Assembly: GCF_014334325.1 (NCBI RefSeq)
Contig: NZ_JACSET010000009.1
Coordinates: 34,444 to 98,443 of the forward strand
Origin: Treponema sp. Marseille-Q4130
GTDB lineage: Bacteria > Spirochaetota > Spirochaetia > Treponematales > Treponemataceae
Length of the DNA: 64,000 nt
Direction of reading: 5' to 3'
The position numbers and the translations under genes were made by a program. Below, in pieces: positions 1-7,853 of the stretch (position 1 is its first letter; each line of letters begins with the position of its first letter). Below the pieces are notes generated by a model, which did not search any database, had not been told where the DNA came from, and saw only the letters and a program-made list of their open reading frames with translations.

Positions 1-486
1 GTCCCGTTCCGAACCGAGATTTTCGTCTTCAAAGAAAGGATGCTTTTCTGCGGGATCAATGGACCCGGCGACGATATCGCGTGAAGAAACGGACAAGTGC
101 AACATACGGATCTCAACGGAAACATATTCGCCGTATCTGTTGCGAATGTGGTACGTCGCTTTGATCCGGTTTTTTTTATTTGAAATAATGGATTCGATAT
201 CGCCGGAACAACGGACGCGTTCGTCCTCATGCACAAAGGTGATGATTGTCCGCGCCGCGCCCGAGAATTGTGCGCCGGGTAAATCGTAATGAGCCAATGT
301 GCGCTCCGAAATAAAAAATGTATCGGCTGCGATATCGTACACGAATGCAAACGACTCGGTACAGGTTTCAAGAAGCGAGATAATATTTTTTACGATGCTC
401 GAATCAACTTTGTTTTGCAAATTTCTCGTTCCGCTGCAGTACAGTATACAATACTCGATACGATATTGCAATTGCATTGTACACAT
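1..486 (-). CDS. PAS-domain signalling protein, N-terminal part (runs off left edge)
   Basis: The minus strand is open without a stop from an ATG at 486 (or 477, in the same frame) to the first base of the window, so only the first 162 codons are present. The segment SFAFVYDIAADTFFISERTL followed by FVHEDERVR and a TYHIRNRYGEYVSVEIR stretch fits the fold-defining parts of a PAS sensor domain: an opening strand, an H-(P/E)-D-D-type loop and the closing strands. In spirochaetes such an N-terminus usually precedes a GGDEF or kinase output domain, but that part lies outside the window, so the output is unknown. A GGGTG-like sequence lies about eight bases before the 486 start. PAS assignment is moderately secure; function is not. 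Confidence 0.55.
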   Translation of the reverse strand, partial: MCTMQLQYRIEYCILYCSGTRNLQNKVDSSIVKNIISLLETCTESFAFVYDIAADTFFISERTLAHYDLPGAQFSGAARTIITFVHEDERVRCSGDIESIISNKKNRIKATYHIRNRYGEYVSVEIRMLHLSVSSRDIVAGSIDPAEKHPFFEDENLGSERD

Positions 487-538
487 TATTTTTCACCCGC
501 AAAGTGCGAGCCGAATATTTTCTACACCAAATATTTTC

Positions 539-566
539 TTGCTTTTCCGACAGGATGGTTTATAAT
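539..566 (+). promoter_or_regulatory. Promoter giving a predicted leaderless mRNA
   Basis: TTGCTT (539-544), a 16-base spacer and a perfect TATAAT (561-566). Transcription should start about seven bases after the -10 box, which is exactly at the ATG at 573. No ribosome-binding site can fit between them. Confidence 0.6.
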
Positions 567-572
567 GGGCGT

Positions 573-1304
573 ATGACTTTTATACAAAATGTAGCCGAAT
601 ATTACGACGAATTGTATCCCGTCGCAGAAGAACAAAAAAAATTTTACAGCCGTATGAGAGAATCCTATCCGTCTCCGGCACGATTTTTGCAGATAGGATG
701 CGGAACCGGAGCACTTGAGCACGCGCTCGCCAAAAACGGCGCGGACGTAACGGGTCTTGAAGTTGCAAAAGAACTCATCGAAATAGCCGCCCTGCGCCGA
801 AGAACGCAGCTCATGCCCATACGTTTTTTCCAGCTTTCAACCCTCGACATGACACGCTTTCTCGGAAAAAACTTCTATAACGTCATCTCGTGTCTGAACA
901 GCCGTATCGTCTTCGTCAGAGATAAAACGCTCCTGCGTAAATTTTTTTTCGACTGCAAAGGGCTGCTCTCAGAAGGCGGCACACTCATCCTCCATCTGTA
1001 TAATTTTTCGCGCGCGCTGCAAAGCGGAAGGACGGAACTCCGTACACGCAGCAGCATCCGCGTCAAACTTTTATCGACGCTTGCGCCGGGAAAAGAGGGA
1101 GCTTTTTTTATGAATCAAACGCTCGAAACGGGCGCCGGCAAAATTCTTCCGGTCATGGAAAACGAAGCGTTCTACCCTCTTTCAAAAGACGAAATCGTTT
1201 CGTTCGCAGAAGAAGCGGGTTTTACGGATTTTTCGTTTTACGGTTCATACGCTATGGAAGCGTTCACCGATCAGAGCGAAGATCTCATCTGCACCATACG
1301 ATAG
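573..1304 (+). CDS. Class I SAM-dependent methyltransferase
   Basis: A protein of 243 residues with the Rossmann-type S-adenosylmethionine site. Motif I, IGCGTGALEH, is at residues 41-50, followed by a GADVTGLEV strand carrying the acidic region that binds the ribose, and a later LLSEGGTLILHLYNF motif. The substrate cannot be told from sequence; the family covers small molecules and macromolecules. The start at 573 is chosen because the protein family begins near MTFIQNVAEYYDELYP and because a -10 box ends six bases upstream. An alternative in-frame ATG lies at 555, inside the promoter. The gene stands alone and divergent from the PAS gene on its left. Confidence 0.75.
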   Translation: MTFIQNVAEYYDELYPVAEEQKKFYSRMRESYPSPARFLQIGCGTGALEHALAKNGADVTGLEVAKELIEIAALRRRTQLMPIRFFQLSTLDMTRFLGKNFYNVISCLNSRIVFVRDKTLLRKFFFDCKGLLSEGGTLILHLYNFSRALQSGRTELRTRSSIRVKLLSTLAPGKEGAFFMNQTLETGAGKILPVMENEAFYPLSKDEIVSFAEEAGFTDFSFYGSYAMEAFTDQSEDLICTIR

Positions 1305-1432
1305 GCGCAGCATTTATCCGCACGATACAGCATTCGACGTAAGCTCTTGCCGAGTCCGGCCATCTGCACTATACGATAAAGCGGGGCATTCTAAGGTAAA
1401 CTTTTTCCGACGCGGGCGATCGGTACTATGCG
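1286..1432 (+). repeat. Degenerate ~76-bp tandem duplication at a gene end
   Basis: The words CATCTGCAC and ATACGATA at the end of the methyltransferase gene (about 1289-1304) recur about 76 bases later (about 1361-1379), followed each time by a GCGGCAT/GGGGCATT-like stretch. A third weaker echo, GATCGGTACTATGCG, follows. It reads as a decayed tandem copy of the gene's 3' end. Confidence 0.4.
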
Positions 1433-1434
1433 CG

Positions 1435-2364
1435 TCAGCCGATGCGCCAGCGGCTGCCTGAATCTTTGGCAAAGCGCTTGGCGTTCACTTCGAGCAGGCG
1501 GCCGTCTTCTCCGAGCATCTTTACCGTCGAGGTAATCGGATTTACTTCGGTGATTTTAAAATTCGTTCCGTCGTAAAAAAGGTGAATGCCTTCCGACGGC
1601 AGATTTTTCCGCGCTTCGCTGTACCAATCGAATTCGTACGAGAGACAGCACAAAAGCCTTCCGCACTGCCCCGAAATCTTCATCGAATTGAGCGAAAGAT
1701 TTTGATCCTTTGCCATGCGGATCGACACCGGCTTGATCTTATCCGAAACGGCGTGGCAGCAGTAAGAACGGCCGCAAACGCCGAGACCTCCGGTGATTCG
1801 CGCTTCGTCGCGCACACCGATTTGCCTGAGTTCTATGCGCATTTTAAATACGGAAACCAAATCTTTGACGAGTTCGCGGAAATCGACGCGGTTATCCGAG
1901 CTGAAAAAAAACAGCGCTTTTTGCTCGGCGACGAGAAAATGCACTTGAATCAATTTCATGTCGAGACGATGATAGGCGACTTTTTCTTTAAAGACTTTCA
2001 CCGCATCGCTTTCTTTTGCTTTCAGTTCTTCCGCGCGCTTTGCATCTTCTTTCGATACGATGCGGTCTATGTCGACGATGTCGCTCCGGCGCACGCCGCG
2101 CGGCTTTTTCGTTTCGCCGAGCACGACTGCGATATCGTGTCCGTACCGCGTCGGCACGATGACGCGCACCCCTGCTTCGATGCCTTGCACCCCGCCCGCC
2201 GTCGCAAAAATACTTTCGCGCGAATATTCGAGTTTTAAGTGATAGAGAGGTTCGTCGGGCGTAAAGTCCGTATCTCCCTGATCGCTTTCATCCGCAGCAT
2301 CTTCAAGCGCTTCGAGATTTTCTCTCTCGTCATCTATATCGTTTTCAAAAATATCGCTCATCAT
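1435..2364 (-). CDS. PSP1 C-terminal domain protein (RicT/YaaT-like)
   Basis: A 309-residue protein. Residues 1-40 are acidic and variable. The rest is the PSP1 domain, which in Bacillus subtilis RicT (YaaT) takes part in a complex with RicA and RicF that affects phosphorelay and RNase Y activity. The hallmark cysteines are visible: C187, C192 and C193 in GVCGRSYCC, and C224, C229 and C230 in CGRLLCCLSYEF. Family knowledge links these to iron-sulphur binding. The start has an AAGAGG ribosome-binding site. It is followed on the same strand by YaaR, bactofilin and M23 genes, although those lie upstream of it in transcription order. Family call is strong; the cellular role here is inferred. Confidence 0.85.
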   Translation of the reverse strand: MMSDIFENDIDDERENLEALEDAADESDQGDTDFTPDEPLYHLKLEYSRESIFATAGGVQGIEAGVRVIVPTRYGHDIAVVLGETKKPRGVRRSDIVDIDRIVSKEDAKRAEELKAKESDAVKVFKEKVAYHRLDMKLIQVHFLVAEQKALFFFSSDNRVDFRELVKDLVSVFKMRIELRQIGVRDEARITGGLGVCGRSYCCHAVSDKIKPVSIRMAKDQNLSLNSMKISGQCGRLLCCLSYEFDWYSEARKNLPSEGIHLFYDGTNFKITEVNPITSTVKMLGEDGRLLEVNAKRFAKDSGSRWRIG

Positions 2365-2471
2365 CGCCTCTTACGCGCCTCTGCGCGTTTTTCGGTTTTA
2401 ATAATCGGAAACCCGAACAAAATTACAAGTTCCGGAAATTTTCTTCGAATTTATTAATTTTTATTTTAGCA

Positions 2472-3008
2472 TCAAGAAGCAAACACGTCTACGAGCAAAC
2501 CGCGGATCTCTTCGACGCGTTTCAAAAGCAAAAATTTATCGGCTTGATTTGCAAGAATTTCCGCCGCAAGATTGTTGAGCTTTTCGTCGATGATCCGCAC
2601 TTGCACGAATATACGCTCTTTATTTGTCCGCCGATTGCGCCGCCCTTTGAGTTCTTCAATCTCGAAGCTGTACTTTACGACGTATTTCATAAGCTGACTC
2701 ACCGCGCGCCGATATTCGACAAAGGCATCTTCCGACATCGAATCGATGAGCTTATCGCCGGCAGTCGTCACGCGGTCTTTCAAAAAAACGACGGCGTCTT
2801 CGACCGACATCCCCGCGATTTCAGCCGGAAGCCCCGCCGACGCAAGTTCGTTCGCTTCTTCGTTTTTTTTCAGCATCGCGGAAAAGATCCCCGCCGTTTG
2901 TCGGGTATCCGCTTTTTTCCCTTTTTTTGCTTCTTTCGCCGCTTCCCCCGAAGCCGAGGACAGCGCAGTAAAATAAAGCGCCTGCCCCAGCGGATCGACC
3001 GTGTTCAT
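2472..3008 (-). CDS. YaaR-like protein (DUF327)
   Basis: A 178-residue protein whose second half, from about residue 75, matches the YaaR/DUF327 family: AFVEYRRAVSQLMKYVVKY, a basic RRNRRTNKERIFVQVRIID segment, then a helical KLNNLAAEILANQ stretch. The first 60 residues are low-complexity and Lys/Ala-rich. The family is of unknown biochemical function, small, helical and cytosolic. The start codon overlaps the stop of the bactofilin gene by four bases (ATGA, 3005-3008), so the two are translationally coupled. No RNA-binding or catalytic residues can be named. Confidence 0.75.
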   Translation of the reverse strand: MNTVDPLGQALYFTALSSASGEAAKEAKKGKKADTRQTAGIFSAMLKKNEEANELASAGLPAEIAGMSVEDAVVFLKDRVTTAGDKLIDSMSEDAFVEYRRAVSQLMKYVVKYSFEIEELKGRRNRRTNKERIFVQVRIIDEKLNNLAAEILANQADKFLLLKRVEEIRGLLVDVFAS

Positions 3009-3418
3009 GCAAACGCCGCCTTCGTACGGATGGCTTTCGCTTCGAGATACCGCTCCGATGCCGAAAGGTATTTTGCTTCGTCTTCGATGGAAATGCAGTG
3101 TCCGTGAAAGATCACCTTTTCTTCGATCCGGACTTTTTGCGAAATGATGTCGCCGATAACGGCAGCCGATGAAAGCAGCGTTACGCTTTCCTTTGCGATG
3201 ATGTCGCCGAGCACGATGCCGCCGATGATCGCGGACTTCGCCGTAAGATTGCCGCAGAGCCGCGCACGCTCGCCGATCTGCACGTTGCCGTCGGTTTCGA
3301 GATCGCCGCGTACGTCGCCGTCCAAGCGAACGGAGCCGTTTATCCGAAGATCACCGGAAACGGCAGAACCTTCACCGATAACCGTATTGATCGAAAAGTC
3401 GTCGGAACGCAGCGCCAT
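3005..3418 (-). CDS. Bactofilin (polymer-forming cytoskeletal protein)
   Basis: A 137-residue protein with the bactofilin beta-helix core at about residues 12-110, visible as repeated short strands with glycine turns: VIGEGSAVSGDLRINGSVRL, DGDVRGDLETDGNVQIG, GGIVLGDIIAKESV. Bactofilins self-assemble into nucleotide-free filaments beside the inner membrane and often recruit peptidoglycan enzymes. The gene lies three bases after an M23 peptidase gene on the same strand, the classic bactofilin-M23 pairing, which supports a role in local wall remodelling and cell shape. The N- and C-terminal tails are short, as usual in the family. Confidence 0.9.
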   Translation of the reverse strand: MALRSDDFSINTVIGEGSAVSGDLRINGSVRLDGDVRGDLETDGNVQIGERARLCGNLTAKSAIIGGIVLGDIIAKESVTLLSSAAVIGDIISQKVRIEEKVIFHGHCISIEDEAKYLSASERYLEAKAIRTKAAFA

Positions 3419-3421
3419 AAG

Positions 3422-4444
3422 TCAATTCGAAAGTTTTACGTTAATGTATTTTGCAGGGTCTACGACATCCGAACCGATGTGCACTTCGTAATGCAGATGC
3501 GGTCCCGTGGTAACGCCGGTGTTGCCGACATAGCCGATGACGTCGCGCTGAGAGACGAACTGCCCCTTCGTTACGCGCGAAGACATGAGGTGCGCGAAAC
3601 GCGTATAGATGCCGTGCTTATGTTTAATAATGATGTAATTGCCGTAGCTTGCATCGTAACCGACCGTAACGACCTGCCCGCTCGCCGTCGCGATGACCGG
3701 ATCGCCGGAACGGTAGGTCGAAAAATCGATGCCCTTGTGAATGTACCATTGCCCCGAAATCGGGTGCACGTTCGGACCGAAAGCCATGGAAATATGAGCG
3801 TTGACATTTTTCAGCGGCCAGATACTCGGTATCTCCGTAAAGAGCGTATTTTGATTTTCGAGCATTTTACCGATCTGCTCGACCGGCTGCACCGCATTTT
3901 CGAGGTAGGTTGCAAGCTGCTTCACGTCTTCCGTTTCGCGCATGGAACCCTTTACCGTTTCCTGCGTACCGAAAAGAGAAGAAAGATCGCTGTTTGAAAG
4001 CGAGGCGCGAGCGACGTTTGAGCTGTCCGTAATGCCGAGCAGCGCGAGCGACTGGGACAGGGACGTTTGAAAGCGTTTTGCCGCCTGCATGAGATTCATA
4101 TTTTCGTCGCGGAGTTCGTCGAGACTCGCCTGCGTCAAACGATTCTGCGATGAAAGACGCGATATTTCGGCTCGCGAACCGATCGCTTTGCGATCAAAGT
4201 AAAAAAAAGATGCGACGATGCCGAAAACAAGCACGACGCCGAGACCGAGCGCAAAAACGTTTGTCTGAAAATTAACAACTTTGCTTTGCGAATGCGGAAC
4301 GATCATTATCGTCAGCTTGCCGTCGAGGATTTTAAATATCCGCTGCGCACCGTTTTTTATGTAAGCTAAAAAAGAAAAAAACGCGCCGCTCGTTTTCGAA
4401 GCAACTTTTTTTTCAAACTTTTTATATTTTTGCGTCCGAGCCAC
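3422..4444 (-). CDS. Membrane-anchored M23 family peptidase (LytM-like)
   Basis: A 340-residue protein: a basic cytoplasmic tail, one membrane segment near residues 67-88 (FALGLGVVLVFGIVASFFYF), a coiled-coil at about 90-140 (ISRLSSQNRLTQASLDELRD) and a C-terminal M23 domain at about 210-335. The zinc-site motifs are intact: H..GID in HKGIDFST and the H-x-H in GPHLHYEVH. The family cleaves peptide cross-links in peptidoglycan or, when degenerate, activates amidases; here the catalytic motifs look complete. The start is GTG, preceded by AGGAGCGAGG. A strong promoter lies 60 bases upstream. It probably heads the operon with bactofilin and YaaR. Confidence 0.9.
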   Translation of the reverse strand: MARTQKYKKFEKKVASKTSGAFFSFLAYIKNGAQRIFKILDGKLTIMIVPHSQSKVVNFQTNVFALGLGVVLVFGIVASFFYFDRKAIGSRAEISRLSSQNRLTQASLDELRDENMNLMQAAKRFQTSLSQSLALLGITDSSNVARASLSNSDLSSLFGTQETVKGSMRETEDVKQLATYLENAVQPVEQIGKMLENQNTLFTEIPSIWPLKNVNAHISMAFGPNVHPISGQWYIHKGIDFSTYRSGDPVIATASGQVVTVGYDASYGNYIIIKHKHGIYTRFAHLMSSRVTKGQFVSQRDVIGYVGNTGVTTGPHLHYEVHIGSDVVDPAKYINVKLSN

Positions 4445-4503
4445 AACCTCGCTCCTGTTTTATCCGAAATAGCCCCGCTGCCGAAACGCGGTCTTAACGG
4501 TGT

Positions 4504-4533
4504 ATTGTAGCACATTCCGCGCCTGTATGTCAA
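4504..4533 (-). promoter_or_regulatory. Sigma70-type promoter of the M23-bactofilin operon
   Basis: On the minus strand: TTGACA (4528-4533), an 18-base spacer and TACAAT (4504-4509). This leaves a leader of about 50 bases before the GTG at 4444, with a clear AGGAG site. It is a conventional, non-leaderless promoter. Confidence 0.7.
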
Positions 4534-4617
4534 ATAGTAAAAATCTCCAATTCCAGTGCAAATTGCAATATTATCACAATTATGCTAAATTACATCGAGG
4601 AACAAAGAGAGGCTTTT

Positions 4618-4884
4618 ATGAAAACAATACGACCCGTTTCCGACTTGCGCAACAATTTTGCCGATATTTCAAAAACCGTACACCAAACGCGGCAACCGGT
4701 ATTTTTGACAAAAAACGGTTACGGCGATATGGTTGTCATGAGTATGGAAGCGTTCGAAGATATGCAGTTTGAAAGCGAAATCTACTGCAAATTGCAGGAC
4801 GCGGAAAAGCAGGCCGATCTAACCGGAAATCGTTTTTCTTCTAAAGAAGTTCTTAAAGAGCTCCAAAAGATAACTGCGGAATGA
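4618..4884 (+). CDS. Phd/YefM-type antitoxin
   Basis: An 88-residue protein with the Phd/YefM fold: MKTIRPVSDLRNNFADISK, then a strand with PVFLTKNGYGDMVVMSMEAF, then an acidic helical tail that wraps the toxin. Such proteins neutralise a RelE/ParE-type partner and repress their own operon. The start at 4618 is preferred over an upstream in-frame ATG at 4582 because AGAGAGG lies seven bases before it and because family members begin at MKTIRP. It overlaps the toxin gene by four bases (ATGA, 4881-4884). High confidence for family. Confidence 0.88.
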   Translation: MKTIRPVSDLRNNFADISKTVHQTRQPVFLTKNGYGDMVVMSMEAFEDMQFESEIYCKLQDAEKQADLTGNRFSSKEVLKELQKITAE

Positions 4885-5201
4885 AATACGCAATCGAATA
4901 TCTGCCGGCGGCACTGGAGGATTTAAAAGAGATCGTCCGCTATATCGCGCGTACATTGCAAAATCCGAAAGCGGCCGAAAATTTGGCGCATGAAATTATT
5001 AAAAAAGTCGACTTGCTTGCCGACTTTCCCTATTCGGCACCGCGCTATACGCCGATAAAACCCCTCGAATACGAATACCGCAAATTATTGGTAAAAAATT
5101 ACTTTGCGTTTTATCGCATAGATGAAATGAAAAAAACGATAACCGTTGTTCGCATTATCTATGCAAAGCGGAATACCGCTTTGCTGCACGAAAAGGCATA
5201 A
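4881..5201 (+). CDS. RelE/ParE-family toxin
   Basis: A 106-residue protein matching the RelE/ParE superfamily: an N-terminal strand MKYAIEYLPAALEDLKEIV, a helical hairpin, a proline-containing PYSAPRYTPI loop and C-terminal strands KNYFAFYRIDE and ITVVRIIYAKRN. RelE members cleave mRNA in the ribosome A site while ParE members poison gyrase; the sequence alone does not decide between them. The conserved arginine before the last strands and the YRIDE motif are more typical of the YoeB/RelE-like branch. It is co-translated with the antitoxin and followed by a bidirectional terminator at 5326-5351. Confidence 0.85.
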   Translation: MKYAIEYLPAALEDLKEIVRYIARTLQNPKAAENLAHEIIKKVDLLADFPYSAPRYTPIKPLEYEYRKLLVKNYFAFYRIDEMKKTITVVRIIYAKRNTALLHEKA

Positions 5202-5325
5202 ACCGTATCCCATTTTCTGCAAGCATTTTTTGCGCTTTCTCTCGCTTTCCGTATGCTTTGATTTTATACGCGATAAACGCGTGCGAATTTTTCCGTTTCG
5301 CAGTATACTGGAACAGCAAGGAAAG

Positions 5326-5351
5326 CGTCCAAAAACCGAAGTTTTTGGACG
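5326..5351. terminator. Hairpin terminator after the toxin-antitoxin operon
   Basis: A perfect 11-bp stem, CGTCCAAAAAC (5326-5336) and GTTTTTGGACG (5341-5351), closed by a CGAA loop. The A- and T-tracts are inside the stem, so it may work in both directions. Confidence 0.6.
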
Positions 5352-5429
5352 GCTCACCCCTATTGTTTTGACGGCTCGTCGCATACCGCTTTACCGAAGA
5401 ATTGTACAAAATTTTTACGGGAGACAAGT

Positions 5430-6266
5430 ATGGAAAACTATTTGACGATCGGGCAAATGGCAAAGCTCAACCGCATTTCCGAACAAACGCTGCGCCTGTA
5501 CGAAAAAAAAGGACTTTTGCCGCCTGCGGCGAAAGACGAATCGACCGGCTACCGCTTTTACGACATACGCCAAAGCGCCGTTTTGGATATGATCCGCTAT
5601 ATGAAAGCGCTCGGCATGAATCTCAAAGAAATTAAAATGCAGCTCGATGAAAGCGATACGTACTATATACATGAAATTCTTTTGCAACGACAAAATCAAA
5701 TCGACAAAGCCATCGCGGACTTAAAATGCCGGCGCAGAGCCGTCCAGCGTACGATCGAAAGTTTCGAACGCTACCGCTGCGCACCGCCGGACGGTACGAT
5801 CATCCTCGAGTATATCGGCAAACGCTTTTTGTACTGTACCGATTCGGGCATCAACGTGTACGATCACGATTTGGGCACATACGAAAAAATGCTGCGAGAT
5901 TTGAAAAACAAATTGGAAACGCATTGCCTGCCGCAAACGTATTTTTACAACGCCGGCACTATTTTGCGCAAAGAAAACCTTGTGAAAAAAAATTTTTATT
6001 CTACCGAAGCATTCGTCTTTGTCGATCGGCAATTTGTTCCTGAGGATCTCATCACCGTTTTGTATCCGAGCATGTATCTGTGCATTTACTGCGATAATTT
6101 TTATAAAGAAAAAGAGTATATCGGCCGGCTGCTTGCCGAAATACGCAAACGCCGTTACGTTATCGCGGGCGATTATCTGTGCGAAGAAATTTCGGACATC
6201 GCGATGGCGTGGAAAAGCGAACGCGATCTCTTTTTACGTTTGCAAATTCCGATCACTTTCAAATAG
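5430..6266 (+). CDS. MerR-family transcriptional regulator with effector-binding C-terminus
   Basis: A 278-residue protein. Residues 1-75 are a winged-helix MerR DNA-binding domain: YLTIGQMAKLNRISEQTLRL, YEKKGLLPP, STGYRFYDIRQ. A dimerising helix follows (about 80-115), then about 150 residues resembling the GyrI/BmrR-like small-ligand domain. There is no metal-binding cysteine pattern, so an organic ligand is more likely than a metal. An ACGGGAG site precedes the ATG. A typical MerR operator (6414-6444) lies downstream, in front of the dehydrogenase gene, making that gene the probable target. Confidence 0.85.
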   Translation: MENYLTIGQMAKLNRISEQTLRLYEKKGLLPPAAKDESTGYRFYDIRQSAVLDMIRYMKALGMNLKEIKMQLDESDTYYIHEILLQRQNQIDKAIADLKCRRRAVQRTIESFERYRCAPPDGTIILEYIGKRFLYCTDSGINVYDHDLGTYEKMLRDLKNKLETHCLPQTYFYNAGTILRKENLVKKNFYSTEAFVFVDRQFVPEDLITVLYPSMYLCIYCDNFYKEKEYIGRLLAEIRKRRYVIAGDYLCEEISDIAMAWKSERDLFLRLQIPITFK

Positions 6267-6291
6267 ACGGCGGTGTAAACATATCGGGGCA

Positions 6292-6317
6292 CCTCGAAAA
6301 ACTGAATTTTTTAGAGG
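6292..6317 (+). terminator. Hairpin terminator after the MerR gene
   Basis: CCTC-G-AAAAA (6292-6301) pairs with TTTTTT-A-GAGG (6307-6317) around a short loop, 25 bases after the MerR stop codon. It should separate the regulator transcript from the regulated promoter downstream. Confidence 0.5.
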
Positions 6318-6413
6318 CGTCAGCGTCAATTGATAAAAACGTATACAACCGGTTTCCGACGCATACAATAATTTTACCGATATTTCAATACTGAACGCAT
6401 CGGTAAATTTTTC

Positions 6414-6444
6414 TTGACCTTATACCAAGTATAAACTTTACAAT
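6414..6444 (+). promoter_or_regulatory. MerR-type promoter with operator in a 19-bp spacer
   Basis: TTGACC (-35, 6414-6419) and TACAAT (-10, 6439-6444) are 19 bases apart, two more than optimal, the signature of MerR-activated promoters. The spacer holds a perfect 6-bp inverted repeat, TTATAC-CAA-GTATAA (6420-6434), where a MerR dimer would bind and untwist the DNA. The MerR gene is just upstream. Confidence 0.8.
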
Positions 6445-6521
6445 ACTATCCGATGGGCGGCGCCATGTACAAAGAGCCGAAGATCGATTCTGCGACAGTC
6501 CGCCGTCCGCAAGGAGGTAGT

Positions 6522-7556
6522 ATGGGTCAACAAAAAATTCGTGTCGTACAGTACGGATGCGGCAAAATGAGCAAGTGGACGCTGCGCTACTTGTATGAAA
6601 GCGGCGCTGAAATCGTAGGTGCTATCGACGTCAATCCCGCCGTCGTCGGAAAAGACGTAGGCGAATACGCGGGCTTGGGATTTCCGATCGGGGTGGTTAT
6701 CAGCGACAATGCCGACAAAGTGCTCGACGAATGCGACGCCGACATCGCCGTTATGACGCTGTTCAGCTTTATGCGCGATATGTATCCGCACATGGAAAAA
6801 TGCGCAAAACGCGGCATAAACGTCATTACAACCTGTGAAGAAGCGATTTATCCGTGGACGACCGCTTCCGCAATCACCAATAAGCTCGATAAACTGGCAA
6901 AAGAAAACGGCTGTACGATAGTCGGAGCGGGTATGCAGGACATTTATTGGATAAACATGATCGCCTGTGTTGCAGGCGGCGTTCATACAATCAAAAAGAT
7001 CGAAGGCGCCGTAAGCTATAACGTGGAAGATTACGGTCTTGCCCTCGCAAAAGCGCACGGGGTCGGATTGACGACCGACGAATTCGAAGCACAGATAGCG
7101 CATCCTGAAACGCTTGAGCCGTCGTACGTATGGAATTCGAACGAATGTCTGTGCAATAAAATGGGCTGGACGATCAAATCGCAGTCGCAAAAATGTGTGC
7201 CGTATTTTTACGATACCGATCTGTATTCCGATACGCTCGGAAAGACGATCCCGAAAGGTAACTGCATCGGCATGAGTGCAGTCGTAACGACGGAAACTTT
7301 CCAAGGCCCGATCATCGAAACGCAGTGCATCGGCAAAGTGTACGGAAAAGACGACGGCGATATGTGCGACTGGAAAATACTCGGCGAACCGGACACGACG
7401 TTCTTTGTCAAAAAACCTGCGACGGTCGAACACACGTGCGCTACGATCGTAAACAGAATTCCGAGCGTGCTTGAAGCGCCGCCCGGCTACGTGACGGCAG
7501 ATCTGCTGCGTCCGCTTGAATATCTGTCATACCCGATGCATTGGTATGTCAGATAG
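6522..7556 (+). CDS. NAD(P)-dependent amino-acid-type dehydrogenase (diaminopentanoate dehydrogenase/DapB-like)
   Basis: A 344-residue protein with an N-terminal Rossmann fold: [17 protein letters not shown] carries the G-x-G-x-x dinucleotide loop and [12 protein letters not shown] the acidic end of strand two. The overall layout resembles the dihydrodipicolinate reductase N-terminal family that includes 2,4-diaminopentanoate dehydrogenase of anaerobic ornithine degradation. The exact substrate is uncertain. The ATG at 6522 has a near-perfect AAGGAGGT site; an in-frame ATG at 6453 has none. It lies behind a MerR-type promoter with a 71-base leader, so expression is probably induced by a ligand of the neighbouring regulator. 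No other ornithine-pathway gene is in the window. Confidence 0.6.
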   Translation: MGQQKIRVVQYGCGKMSKWTLRYLYESGAEIVGAIDVNPAVVGKDVGEYAGLGFPIGVVISDNADKVLDECDADIAVMTLFSFMRDMYPHMEKCAKRGINVITTCEEAIYPWTTASAITNKLDKLAKENGCTIVGAGMQDIYWINMIACVAGGVHTIKKIEGAVSYNVEDYGLALAKAHGVGLTTDEFEAQIAHPETLEPSYVWNSNECLCNKMGWTIKSQSQKCVPYFYDTDLYSDTLGKTIPKGNCIGMSAVVTTETFQGPIIETQCIGKVYGKDDGDMCDWKILGEPDTTFFVKKPATVEHTCATIVNRIPSVLEAPPGYVTADLLRPLEYLSYPMHWYVR

Positions 7557-7569
7557 GTCGATAGGTGCA

Positions 7570-7608
7570 GGGGCCGTCGAAAAAGTAACCGACTTTTGAG
7601 ACGGCTCC
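7570..7608. repeat. Conserved-loop hairpin repeat, copy 1 (terminator-like)
   Basis: GGGGCCGTC (7570-7578) pairs with GACGGCTCC (7600-7608); inside, AAAAGT and ACTTTT form a second stem around AACCG. The same arms and the same inner sequence, in reverse orientation, recur at 11934-11971 and, decayed, at 30334-30374. Conserved loop sequence as well as arms suggests a small dispersed element used as a terminator, here after the dehydrogenase gene. Confidence 0.6.
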
Positions 7609-7643
7609 GAGTTTTTTGAGTTTACGGTATGACGTCCCTTATA

Positions 7644-7776
7644 ATGCGGCATTGCAGAAAATGTCAATTTTCGAAAAAGCTGCATTCGTGCGCGAAAGCG
7701 TACACGTATATCCGCGAGTTTTCGATGAGAAAACTCGAAATTAAACGAGACGCGCTATTTCAGCGTTTCGTTTAAA
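7644..7776 (+). repeat. Multi-hairpin intergenic repeat, copy 1
   Basis: Four consecutive hairpins: a nested one starting ATGCGGCATT (7644-7687), GTGCGCGAAAGCGTAC (7689-7704), GAGTTTTC/GAAAACTC (7716-7737) and TTAAACGAGACGC/GCGTTTCGTTTAA (7741-7775) with the loop GCTATTTCA. Related copies lie at 10745-10852, 10861-10996 and, inverted, 29679-29771. No gene is visible inside this 300-base gap. Confidence 0.75.
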
Positions 7777-7853
7777 CGTTCGGCAAAAACGGCACCGATG
7801 CAACAAGCGAAACCGGATGCAGCGCAGCCGCATGAAAAAACATACGCGCCGTG

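Noticed and set aside
6453-6521. Leaderless start at 6453 for the dehydrogenase
   Set aside because: Although it lies eight bases after the -10 box, the ATG at 6522 has an AAGGAGGT site and matches the family's N-terminus.
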